This document shows positions 53,481 to 63,493 of a stretch of DNA of 64,000 nucleotides, piece by piece (position 1 is the stretch's first letter; each line of letters begins with the position of its first letter). The position numbers and the translations under genes were made by a program. The notes under the pieces are model-generated. The model was not told the origin of the DNA. It ran no database searches and saw only the letters and a list, made by a program, of their open reading frames with translations. Location of the stretch: assembly GCA_907164885.2 (NCBI GenBank), contig OU015501.1, positions 64,219,693-64,283,692 of the forward strand, in the 5' to 3' direction. This DNA is from Dolomedes plantarius. Its lineage: Eukaryota > Arthropoda > Arachnida > Araneae > Dolomedidae.

Positions 53481-54560
53481 CTCTATTCATCTCTCTTTTT
53501 CATCAAATTTGTGCCAAAATTGCAATTAAAATAGAAAAAATTTAAATGGGGAAAATACATCACCGAAAATACTATGTAAATGTTCTAAAATTAATAATAA
53601 TTGTAATTCTAGAGTATCTAGTTGTGCTTGAGAAACGTTGTTTCATTGAAATTAATAATTTCTTAAGCTATAAACCATTATAAACATATTTTTCACTAAA
53701 AGAATTCATAATTGATAAAGATTATTGCTAAAATTGTCGAAAAAAACTGTAAGATTCTAATATAATTTTTTTAAACACCTTTAGGAGATACATAAGATTT
53801 GTTAATCAAATTTATATTTTAGTGGCTTATATTTTATTAACGTAGGCCTTTCCCGGTTTTTTAAGCAATCTGAAATTTTTTTGCCACTTGTTCCCTCATT
53901 CTTCACGTGAACGAGAATACAATCTACAACCCAAAGAATATTTAAAACACTTCATTTTCATTACGCTTTAATTCATTAACACAGTTGACAGTAATAGATA
54001 CCTATACCTAAACGTAATATTATTAGATGCCTCGTGTGCATATATAATTAAGAAAAAAATTTCTGAAACCTGAGAGCACAAAAAAAAAGTTTATCTAACA
54101 AAATCTTTTCGATAATGAAACTATGATGAAAGTATACAGTGGAAACAAATATTTGTATAACCTTAACACAAAAAAGAAAAAAATTCTATAATCAAGCGTC
54201 TATTGTATTCTACATGTCAGCCCTTGGCACATGATAAGGTAACACATAGTCAAAAGAAGTTATGTTTTGCGTGATAATTAAGAGTAAAATAAACCTTTAA
54301 AGCAGATCGTATAAAATGCGTGTTTGTGCACGTGTGTGTACATGTGTGTACGTGTGTGGTTATATATTTAATTTGTTCTTTCTATTAAAATTTGTCCTCT
54401 CAACTGCTTTTTTTCAACTCTATATTTTGAAAATATCTGGGGTTTTTTTTCATACGAGTTTCATTCTTTCAATTTTACTACTCCTCACTTGATCATCCTT
54501 TCAACTTTGAGCTCGCAAGCAGTGTAGTTTAAATAACTCTAAATGCAATAGAAGTGTTTT
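53030..54560. other. AT-rich sequence with short (TA)n
   Basis: Only a TA tract at 53441-53480 and a TG-rich run at 54318-54358 stand out. Confidence 0.5.
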
Positions 54561-54860
54561 TAACTTAGGATTACATTCCTCCCTAACGGTCCTGCGGAAA
54601 GGAAAATTTCCGACTCTAAAACCGTCTGTCATCGCGAGTTATTATTTTGGCAGCTCGCCAAACCCAGTCTATCGTTTTGACAAGTTAAACAGAAAAGTAC
54701 TAAGATAGTCAAAATTTCGACATACATATACGTATATATATACATACGTACATATATATAGATACATATATGCATACAAAAGAGGTAAGCAACGATAAGT
54801 AATTCTACGTTAATAACCCGTGGTAGTTTCGCTAGAAGAGACTACCTGAATATTTTTCTT
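54561..54860 (-). repeat. Dispersed repeat 'M', copy 3, inverted, with central microsatellite
   Basis: The reverse complement contains TCTAGCGAAACTACCACGGG, GTTATTAACGTAG and CGATAGACTGGGTTTGG in the same order as copies 1 and 2. The centre (about 54720-54780) is a TACATA/GTATA-type microsatellite at the same internal point as in copy 2. Confidence 0.72.
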
Positions 54861-56632
54861 CTTCTTTGTTGTATATATGTGCGTAAGTATGCTTCACCGA
54901 GTCGCATATTTTGAATGCATTTCACCAAATTAAAATTTCTTTGTTTCGACGTAGAATCTTGTCTCTCAGTGTGCCTCTGTGAAATGGAGAAAATGCCAAA
55001 CTCGACAGACCATACTTTTTATCCCCAGTTTTCAAATGATGCACCGACGATCCATTGACTTCCAGATGTATTGGTGGAGCGGTTCAGTACCAACAAGACA
55101 TTTCCCCCATATTATCACTATCTTTAGAACACTTATAACACGTATATCGATTCTTCACAAGGCTAGGAGCACTGTTTTAGCCTCCAAGCGAGTAGCACTG
55201 AGCGAGTAGCACTGACTCCCAACAAGTTCTTTATACATTATGCTCATAATACCGACAAATGTAATTTATACGTCAAAATGTCAAGTTCTTTATATCAAAT
55301 GCATTCTTAAACTAAACTTTAAATATGGTTAACGCTTAATATATCAACCATGAAAGCCAATATTATCTATTTATTCCAAGCACGCTGATATATGGGTCAA
55401 CTAAAAAATATTAACTTCTCTAATTAGTTGCAACTGAATGCAATGTCTTTTTGACTGAGCAATATATCAAAGACTTCACCGCCCCCATTCCTACTAAATG
55501 TAATGGAGCTACCGTAACGCCATCGTAACAAGAAATCAGCGTCATCTTTTTATCGATTATAAACCTTTTAAAGAGATGCTTTGGTGGCATCAGTCAAATC
55601 GAATGAGATTTTAATTACAGCCTTCACTGATAATCAGCTCGTCTTGAACATCTGAAAGATGGTGCGTTTTCCCGATAGCATACTGGATTGTTAGCCCAAA
55701 CTAGCTTTAAAAAAAGCGAAGTATCTAGACTCAATCCAAATTCAGGGGACGTGATTTATTTTTTTATCATAAAATAACAGGAAATATGTCTAGATACTTA
55801 TGCTATATTTTACTCAACAAATTGAAGAAATGTTTATGCCAGTTTTTTAAGGACCATATAGTTAAAGAATGTACTTATGCTATCTTTTACATATCATCTA
55901 GTTATTTTTGACAAGAAATTGTGACTTAAATACAGAAACTATTTGACTCAATTGCCAAACGGAAAAATGACACTTTTTGCTCTTTTTTCGAAACTGATTT
56001 CATCTCTTAAATCTTTGATCACTGTCGTCGAAAAATTTAATATACAGATTCAGTCTGTATATGTGTGCTTGAGAGTTTAAAAGAACAATTGGAATTACTT
56101 AAAATTTTTCATCCACTTACATAAATTGATAAGTAAAACATTCAGCTTTAAATTGTTGCCATACATGTAATACGTTAAACTTACAATACATTAAGTTTGC
56201 TAGTCTTGTGTACAAATGTTAGCAATGATAACTTGAAATGTACTCTATGTTATCATTGAAAGCAATTTAACACAGATATATTGCTCAGTATATAGACTAT
56301 ATTTTGAAAACCTAGAGAGGAATATGACTGTAAAAAATTGCTTTCTAAAAAATAAATGCACATTCAGGCTTTTAAAAGTATGAGTTTTTAGTAGTTTTTT
56401 TCGAAGATAAATGCTCTAAAACAGAAATATATATGTGTGTGTCTCTGTGTGTATATCTATATATAAACATTATATATTATGTATATACACTTGAGGGGCA
56501 AATCATTCCCTTCTATATCTATCCATTTTATAGTACATAAGGGAAATAATGAGAGATATGCAAGAAAATTTATCTGTATAAGATATTAAAACGGAAAAAT
56601 ATGACACAAAAAGCTAAGAGATTTGAGCTAAT

Positions 56633-56713
<81 letters not shown>

Positions 56714-56866
56714 TAATAATGATAGAAAAACGGTAATAGAAAAACAAAACACCGAGCATAAAAGAAAGACTTATTAAAGTAACATACTTTTTATTTCTTC
56801 ATTTACAATTGTTCAGACATCAGTTTTTTAAATTTATGTTTAACGAAATACGAATTTTAATTATGT
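54861..56866. other. AT-rich sequence with a long (TA)n
   Basis: No element recognised except the microsatellite at 56636-56710. Confidence 0.5.
56636..56710. repeat. (TA)n microsatellite
   Basis: About 37 TA units; no transposon end identified on either side. Confidence 0.97.
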
Positions 56867-57257
56867 TTAACGTCTGTGCCACACTTCATCAATCGTAGTG
56901 GCTGGAGAGCGGTAGTGACCCAGTGTCTCAGCAACCCATGACCAGATGTTTTCAGTGGGTGAGATATCTGGAGAACATGCTGGCCAAAGCAAGAGTCGAA
57001 CACCCTCTGTAGGTCACCTGACATCCTCGAGGTAGGTCAGGACACGGCGAGCAACATACGGATTTGCGTTATCTTGTTCAAAGATGACGTCTCCGAGGCC
57101 TCGAAGATAGGACATAGCCATCGGCCTTAAGATCTCAGAAATGTAACACTGGCTGTTCAGATTACCGACGACGCGAACAAGAGGTGTTCGTGCCGTGTGC
57201 GAAGTGGCTACTCATACCATCACACCAGGTTCAGGGTCCGTATGACGATATCGAATG
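56867..57257 (-). pseudogene. Tc1 transposase fragment cut off by an LTR
   Basis: One minus-strand frame runs HTDPEPGVMV, a stop, TARTPLVRVVGNLNS, IFEQDNANPYVARRVLTYL, a stop, LLLWPACSPDISPTENIW and TIDEVWHRR before TAA at 56867-56869. Second Asp and Glu are present. 39 residues lie between them instead of the usual 34, and the extra ~5 codons around VRP include the second stop, so a ~15-bp insertion is likely. The N-terminal two thirds are missing: homology ends at 57257, exactly where the LTR below starts. Confidence 0.8.
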
Positions 57258-57547
57258 TGTTAAGCTTTCATTCTTATCTCACACCTTATCTTATGACGTC
57301 ATAGCTTTGTATGACGTATGAATGTTATTTTCTTTTATGTTACTTTCTTTTCTGTCAGTGGCAACCCTGACTCTAACTTGTATTTAAGGAATGAAACATG
57401 CATTCGAGAGTGAGTCTAGTCTAGGCTGTCTAGTTGCACTAGTTTTTCATGCAACTCGATAGTATTCGAGTTCTAGATTAAATTAATTTAATTTTGTAAG
57501 TTAATAAACTTAATTTTTGCTTTTAAGCCCGTGTCCTTATTTTTACA
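57258..57547 (+). mobile_element. Candidate 5' LTR of a copia-like retrotransposon
   Basis: Starts TGTTAAGCTTTCATTC, ends TTTTTACA, and contains a TATA candidate TATTTAAG (57381-57388) and AATAAA (57503-57508), the order expected of U3-R-U5. A copia-type gag start follows ~100 bp downstream. The primer-binding site was not recognised, so the right edge may be off by some bases. Confidence 0.6.
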
Positions 57548-57631
57548 CTGAAACCTTGCTAAAGTCTTCGTCTTATTAAGGGATGGAGACTATCATGGCT
57601 ATGGGCTTTTAGCAAATAGTGATGGACACAG

Positions 57632-57910
57632 GTGTTAGACAGTTTTATTTTTAATATACTTTTATCAGTACGTTTTTCACACGAAGAGGGACTAATGAAT
57701 ACAGTGATGGTGGGCCTGCCATTAGAAGCAATCATTGAACAGCTTACCGGTGACAACTATTCGTCATGTTGTGAAGATGCTGAAGTACTACTGATGGACC
57801 GTAATGCATGGAATATAATTACCGGCACAGAGATCGAACCAGCTAAAGACGCAGACCCGAAGGAGAGACGAGACTACTCTACAAGAAAGGCGAAAGCGTC
57901 CACTACGATA
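57632..57910 (+). pseudogene. Copia-like gag N-terminal fragment
   Basis: The open frame contains EQLTGDNYSSCCEDAEVLLM, DRNAWNIITGTE and RKAKASTTIY. This order (LTG.NY, VLLMDR..W..I.GTE, acidic stretch, R(K/R)A.A...IY) is that of the gag region of Ty1/copia elements of insects and arachnids. A plausible start is the Met at 57694. The frame is cut at 57910 by the DD36E element copy B, and no gag sequence is recognisable beyond that element, so the retrotransposon is truncated as well as interrupted. Confidence 0.7.
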
Positions 57911-59134
57911 TACACTGAAGTGCCACTGAATTAGGGATACCTACCTAGTAACGAGTTGGGCCTCCTCTGGCCTTGATAACGGCTGCCACACGACGAGGCA
58001 TAGATTCAACAAGTGTCTAGAAACGTTCCACTGGAATGGCTTGCCAAATATTGGCTAAAGCTGTCCATAATTCAGTAAGGTTCTTTAGTGCTGTGTGATG
58101 GCCTTTCACGCCTTGTTCCGAAACATCCCAAAGATGCTCAATAGGATTTAAGTCTGGGCTTCTAGGTGGCCAATTCATGACAGAGAAGTCAGAGGAATGC
58201 TCATCCAACCAGCCAGTAGCCAACCGGGACTTGTGAGAGGTACAGTTGTCTTGCTGGAAAACTCCATTACCGTGCGGATAACAGAACAGCATAAACGGAT
58301 GGAGGTGATCACCCAGCAACTCTACACACCGAATTGCATTGAGGGGGGTTGGTACACGCACCAAAGATCCCAAACTGTGCCACAAAAATACACCCCAGAC
58401 CATGATTGAGCCACCATTCCCTTGTACAGTTCCAGCCAGGCATGCAGGATCCATGGCTTCATGAGCCTGACGCCATATTCTCAGCCTCCCGTCGGCGTTA
58501 AGTAGTCGGAATCGAGACTCATCACTCCATGCTACTCGTTTCCAGTCCTCTACACTCCAGTCTCTGTGCTCTCTTGCCCAGGCAAGACGTGCAGCCCGAT
58601 GGAGAGTATAGAGCAATGGTACTCTCGTAGGTCGACGGCTCCCGAAACCCATACGGTGAAGCGAGCGTTGCACAGTCCGTTTACTGACTGTACGACTGGC
58701 ATCGTCATTAAACTGGGTGGTAATTTGAGCTAATGTTTGGCTTCGCTGGCTACGTACAATACGCCTGAGCCGTCTCTCACCACGCACTGTCAAGGCAAAT
58801 TGTCCTTTGCAGTTTGCCCGATCGCTAGTTTTTTTTTCACCATCCATGTAATCTTGGTATACTCTTGACACTGTCGACCTTGAAAATCCTAGCTGTCTGA
58901 CGATTTCGGAAATTGAACGGCCCATGCGTCGCGCACCTACGATTTGTCCGCGATCGAAGGCGTCTAAATCAGGCAGTTTACCCATACTGGCAATTCCAAC
59001 AACTAATTCAGAACAACCACAGTACGCGCTATATATGCAGTTACCACAGCGCCCTCACTTGCGCATACATGATGCGCAGCGCTACACAATTTACATAGGT
59101 TTTGCTATCCCTAATTCAGTGGCACTTCAGTGTA
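57911..59134 (-). mobile_element. Tc1-related DD36E element, copy B
   Basis: Ends CACTGAAGTGCCACTGAATT (57913) and its perfect inverted match (to 59132); the TIR is 27 bp with no mismatch, flanked by TA. Length 1.22 kb. Inserted in the copia-like gag on the left; the right flank is a short TA run. Differs from copy A at scattered positions only. Confidence 0.95.
58017..58985 (-). pseudogene. DD36E transposase, copy B, premature stop
   Basis: A 322-residue frame starts MGKLPDLDAFDRGQ at 58985. HTH region 1-~115, first catalytic Asp at residue 155 (AWSDESRFRLL), VWG box near 196-198, second Asp at 246 (FQQDNCTSHKS), Glu at 283 (SPDLNPIEHLWD). At 58017 a CAG codon (as in copy A) is TAG, which removes the last 23 residues including the conserved SMPRRVAAVI segment. 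The rest is open. Whether the truncated enzyme works is unknown; the lost tail is conserved across Tc1 proteins, so loss of activity is likely. Antisense frames are shadows. Confidence 0.92.
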
Positions 59135-60420
59135 TATATATATAGTGTCTTCTATATTATATGTATGATGTATATAATAATGAAATTTTATTCTTAGTCT
59201 TATCTCCTTACGTCACAGGGAAAAATGAAAACACATCTTTCAAACTTTACAAAAATCCAATGTCAGGCATGTTATAAAAGTATAAAGAAGAATACTTTAT
59301 ATTTATTTTTTATAAATCCCACACATTATAGTTTTGTTTATGTTTTTGTACACAGTTTTTAGTAACAAAAGATCTGATGAGTATAAAAGCCTATCATATA
59401 TTATGTCAAACTTTCTAAAGAGTCTGGATGTTTACTCATTTAGAAGTATCAGGAATGGAACACAGAAGACATTGATATATGAGAAGTATCTTGATATATA
59501 AGCACTTTTGTTCGAAAGTCTCGAGGAGAATTGAAAAGAGTATTGTCTATTATTCCATAGTAAGTAAACAATATGTGTTTTTGTATAGTTTCTACGGGAC
59601 GTGGTAGCATGACAAGACATATTTTAGTGAAAAATTATGAAGTGATTATAAAAACTAAATTTTGTAATGTTTGTAAAAAGTAATAAATTATTTTTTAACT
59701 TTTGCAATTTTGCGGAATTGCGGAATATTAAATAAAATTTATCTCAGCTTAATATGCAGCATGTTAAAACGGGGCAAAAAACTTAATTCTTTAGGAAAGT
59801 ATACCCAAAATTGGAATCCACATATCTCTAAAGATCAAACAATGTCTTATCTTGTCAAAGGATCTTTCATAAATTAAAATCAGTTCATATTGCATTATGT
59901 AAATATTTTTACCTCACTTGTAACCTTATTTAGATGCGAACAAAATGTTTTCCATTCACTCTAAATGTACCGATAACGCATTGAATATATCCCCTTCATT
60001 GCCTATATAAAACTGATAAAGCATTAAACTCTTCTATCGTTAGCGTTTGAATTATAGATTAATAATTATCTATAGTACTTCTACAGATAACGCTTTGCCG
60101 GAATAATAGATTGAAGCAAAAGTACCTTTCATTACGAAAAGTCTTTAAGATTGGTTTGGGTAACAGATAATTACACATTTAAATTTATATGTGTACAGTT
60201 TAAGAACCTTACTTTTACTTTTATGATAAACCAATAGTGAACGTAATTTTACGACGGATTTTATGCACACATTCTTTATTCATCCTGTCATTAAAGGATT
60301 TCAGCTTTAATTTTTTAAATGAAACTACTTTGACAATTTATCTTTAGTCATCTAAAACCAAAAATGAGGTTATAGTAGGCATTAGGTTATAATTGTTGGA
60401 AAAAAACATTAACAGACGCC
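59135..60420. other. AT-rich sequence, nothing recognised
   Basis: No feature identified; chance open frame at 59432-59620 lacks motifs. Confidence 0.5.
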
Positions 60421-60424
60421 CGCG

Positions 60425-60445
60425 CGCACACACACACACACGCAC

Positions 60446-60515
<70 letters not shown>
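60425..60515. repeat. (CA)n(TA)n microsatellite
   Basis: CA-type run followed by ~35 TA units, then TACAGTAAAATCCC, which could be the edge of another TIR element. Nearby hairpins (GTTTACC/GGTAAAC around 60536-60557) support that, but no second end was found. Confidence 0.9.
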
Positions 60516-60516
<1 letters not shown>

Positions 60517-60645
60517 GTAAAATCCCTCTCAGGGGGTTTACCTTCTATAGGTAAACACGGGCTTCACAACCCCGAGGTACCCTAGTGTCTTTTTCTCTCT
60601 CAGTGTCTTTTCTCTCTATATATACTATACTATACTATACTATAG

Positions 60646-60863
60646 AGATTTGAAAACGTCTCGGATATTAAATCAAATGTTACGCGTATTTTGCGAACGT
60701 TCAGTTCCAACGCCTATAAACAGTGTTTCGATGACTTGAAGAAACGTTGGAAAAATTGTGTAGAATCCTTTGGCGATTATTTCGAAGGAGATAAATTTAT
60801 TTGAAGGTGAGTAATGTTTATCTTATTTATAAAAATTTGTCCGGTTACTTTATGGGCGCACCT

Positions 60864-60867
<4 letters not shown>
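60646..60867 (+). mobile_element. Mariner 3' end: transposase C-terminus and right TIR
   Basis: The open frame reads RFENVSDIKSN, TFSSNAYKQCFDDLKKRWKN and CVESFGDYFEGDKFI before TGA at 60802-60804, the standard mariner/SETMAR-style C-terminus. It is followed by a right end GTCCGGTTACTTTATGGGCG ending CACCTTGTA at a TA. The 5' three quarters of the element, including all catalytic residues, are missing; a (TATAC)n stretch adjoins the break. A TA microsatellite begins at the right TA. Confidence 0.85.

Positions 60868-60909
<42 letters not shown>
60866..60909. repeat. (TA)n microsatellite
   Basis: About 22 TA units starting at the target TA of the mariner end. Confidence 0.97.
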
Positions 60910-60911
<2 letters not shown>

Positions 60912-60969
60912 CGTGTGTATATATATGTGTATATATGTGTGTATATATGTATTTGTATATATGTTTATA

Positions 60970-61702
60970 TACCGGGGGGTTATAATTAAACTTCCCCTAT
61001 AAACAGCATCCTACAGCGCAAACAGGTGAACGGAATGCAACGAAATTTTGTACATGGGCAAAACATCGGGAAAAACACTTTCGGGAAAAACTTTTCGGGT
61101 TAAACGACCAAAACGGAATACAGAAACAATATTACTATATCGTAGCTGATCAGTTACGAAATCTGCTCAACGTGACCACCTTCATTCACCTGCAAAATTT
61201 CAAGTCGATGGGCAGTGTGTTCAACAGCAGATCGTAACTGATAAGTTACGATCTGCCGTTGAACACACTGTCCATCGACTTGAAATTTTGCAGGTCAATG
61301 AAGGTGGTCACGAGGAGCAGGTTTCCCTACATCGTCCTGAACACGATTAACAACTGCTCGTCTTGTGCAATTTCGTCCTAATCTGTTCTTGTTTCTGCAA
61401 ACTGAACTGTTTTTGTTTCTCCTTTAAATTTGCTTAATGTGGGTCCATGACAAGGTGACCAGAAACTAGTCAATAACTGTTAGTATTGTTTCTGTATTCC
61501 GTTTTGGTCGTTTGTTGTGTTAAACGTCATGTTTTTCCCGAAAAGGCGCCCTCTGGTGGACATTTTTGAACTAAATATTTTTTTTGAAATTCGTGAGCGA
61601 ATCTCGTGTATAGCCGATATACAAAATTTCGTTGCATTCCGTTCACCCGATTGCGCATTAGGATGCCGTTTATAGGGGAAGTTTAATTATAACCACCCGG
61701 TA
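60970..61702. mobile_element. Fold-back TIR element with nested 77-bp inverted repeat
   Basis: Outer ends CCGGGGGGTTATAATTAAAC (60972) and the inverted CCGGGTGGTTATAATTAAAC (ending 61700) are TA-flanked and the pairing continues through GGTGAACGGAATGCAACGAA and, further in, ACGACCAAAACGGAATACAG. In the centre a second inverted repeat (61163-61239 against 61244-61320) folds on a 4-nt loop. The left arm, read on the minus strand, ends HRLEILQVNEGGHVEQIS and a stop, a transposase C-terminus of the type seen in DUF4817/Tc3-like proteins; the right arm is an inverted copy. About 160 bp of non-paired sequence (61321-61480) makes the structure asymmetric. Non-autonomous. Confidence 0.85.
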
Positions 61703-61721
61703 TATAGGTATGTATATATAT

Positions 61722-62580
61722 TGTGATAACTTCAGACTCCGGGTAGCTAAAAATGTTCAGAGTCAGTCTACTACATTAAATTACAGTTAATTAAATTTTA
61801 GTCCGAAACTTTTTACACGATTTACAATGTTGATCTACCTCTAGACATAGAGGGAACTGGTCTTCGTAATAACCAAATAATTTCGATGATAAGATGCCGG
61901 CAAGTAATTTCACAACGGAACTAGAAGGTCGGTACACAGCCTCTAGAGCATACAGCTCTGAAAATAGAATAACTCCGTAAGGAGTTATAACTCAAGAGAA
62001 GCTTATAGAGCGGGCTGCTCTGAAATATGAAGATAACTTCTTGATGAAGTAACGAGATAACAGAAGCCTGTAGAGCAGGATGCTCTGAGATAGCTATACT
62101 TCAGGGGGAAGTATTAGTTGACGAGAAGCTTCGATCGGGCTGCTCTGAAAAATAAATTTCAGGATGAAGTCGGTCGCTCCAGGTCAACGTAGACGAAAGG
62201 TGCTCTCTGGATGAGTCTCGACCAAGTCTGTCCAAAAACTGGATTTCTTCTCCCGGCGTTGGCAAACGTGCTTCCGGTCACGTGACTGCAAATGTTTAGG
62301 TTGGCTGACACAATTTGTGACGTCGTGTCCGTTGGCTGTGATTCGCTTGACAACGAAGCCATGTGGTCGGCTCTTATAAATCAGCTGAACTCAAAATCAT
62401 TAGTTCACGTCGAAATAGTCATTAGTTTACGTCTTCCCAGGGGCCGGCAGCTAGGAGCAACCCCATTCTCTGCTTCCGGACACCTTGACGCTGATCGATA
62501 GAACTGTTCGCAGGTCACCTGCTGTGGGGGGTCCGGCTGTCTGGGTGATTTATTCGAAAAGGTCGTAACGGATTCTTACA
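61722..62580 (-). mobile_element. Solo LTR (minus strand) inside a TA-rich tract
   Basis: On the minus strand the 859-bp block begins TGTAAGAATCCGTTACG and ends GAAGTTATCACA, with a possible 4-bp ATAT target duplication (weak evidence in TA-rich DNA). A TATA candidate (TTATAAAT, plus-strand 62377-62384) is present. About 61940-62160 holds three diverged ~60-70 bp direct repeats built around AGAGC..GCTGCTCTGA and GAAGCTT. No internal domains follow, hence solo. Gypsy-like is the best guess. Confidence 0.65.
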
Positions 62581-62655
62581 ATATATATGTGTTTATATAT
62601 ATATGTGTATATATACATGGGTATACGTATGTATATATATGTATATATATATATG

Positions 62656-62700
<45 letters not shown>

Positions 62701-62707
62701 ATATAGG

Positions 62708-62754
<47 letters not shown>
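62581..62754. repeat. Compound TA/GTATA microsatellite
   Basis: Interrupted TA, TGTA and GTATACGTA-type units running into the TA target site of the next mariner. All open frames here are alternating I/Y artefacts. Confidence 0.95.
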
Positions 62755-62756
<2 letters not shown>

Positions 62757-63491
62757 GACGTACGATCCAAAACTTCGGGGAATGCGGTAATCTATGACAA
62801 CAAAAGCATGTATTTGAAGTGACAGCGTATGGAATTGATTCTACCAAACAATCCCTACGTGTTCAGGTTGGTTTCGCCCATATCAAGTGATTTAACCGCG
62901 CGCGTTACTGTTTTCTTCCGGAGATAGATATCTTTGTTCTGCGACGTAATGAATGTGGTTTTTAAACAACAGCGCTGCAACATTAAAATTTGTCAGAATT
63001 TTGTTAAAATACCTACGGAGAATTTAAAAGTGCTACGAAAGATGTACGGTGATTCTACCATGGTGATGAAACACGTGATGAAACGTGGTGTTATTTATTT
63101 GATATCCAATCAAAACGTGCTTCTTCAACATGGAAATCACCCTCTTCACCGCGATCAAAGAACTTCCGTCTGGATCGGAGCAAAGGGAAAGTCATAATAG
63201 AGGTATTTTTTTATTCTCAAGGAATTGTCATTCAGAATTTAATTCCGAAGGCAGAACTGTAAACAAGGAGCCTTATGTACACAATTTACGTCGTTTAACG
63301 AAATCCATTCGTCGTAAACTTCCGCAGATCTGGCGAAGTGGAGACTCGTACATGACTGCATGACAACACACCTACACATCGGTCCCAACTGGTCACACAC
63401 TTTCTCGCCAAAACTCACATGAATGTGCTTCCACACCTTCCAAACTTTTTCAGTTTAGGACTTTTCCCCAACTTTTGGATCGTACTACGTA
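62754..63491 (+). mobile_element. Deleted mariner element
   Basis: Left end GACGTACGATCCAAAACTTC and inverted right end GTAGTACGATCCAAAAGTTG (ending 63491) are TA-flanked. 738 bp, so over 500 bp short of full length. A Tc1 element begins 3 bp beyond it. Confidence 0.85.
62934..63460 (+). pseudogene. Mariner transposase pseudogene with internal and C-terminal deletions
   Basis: N-terminal HTH: QRCNIKICQNFVKIPTENLK and VLRKMYGDS (near 62968-63050). After a jump, core sequence SEFNSEGRTVNKEPYVHNLR and KSIRRKLPQIWRSGDSYM (near 63230-63355), then in another frame DNTPTHRSQLVTHFLAKTHM and NVLPHLP (near 63360-63440), which holds the second catalytic Asp. The first Asp region and everything after PHLP, including the third Asp, are gone: the coding sequence runs straight into the right TIR. 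Confidence 0.82.
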
Positions 63492-63493
63492 TA

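Noticed and set aside
62576..62847. Overlapping I/Y-rich open frames on both strands
   Set aside because: Pure TA/GTATA microsatellite artefacts.
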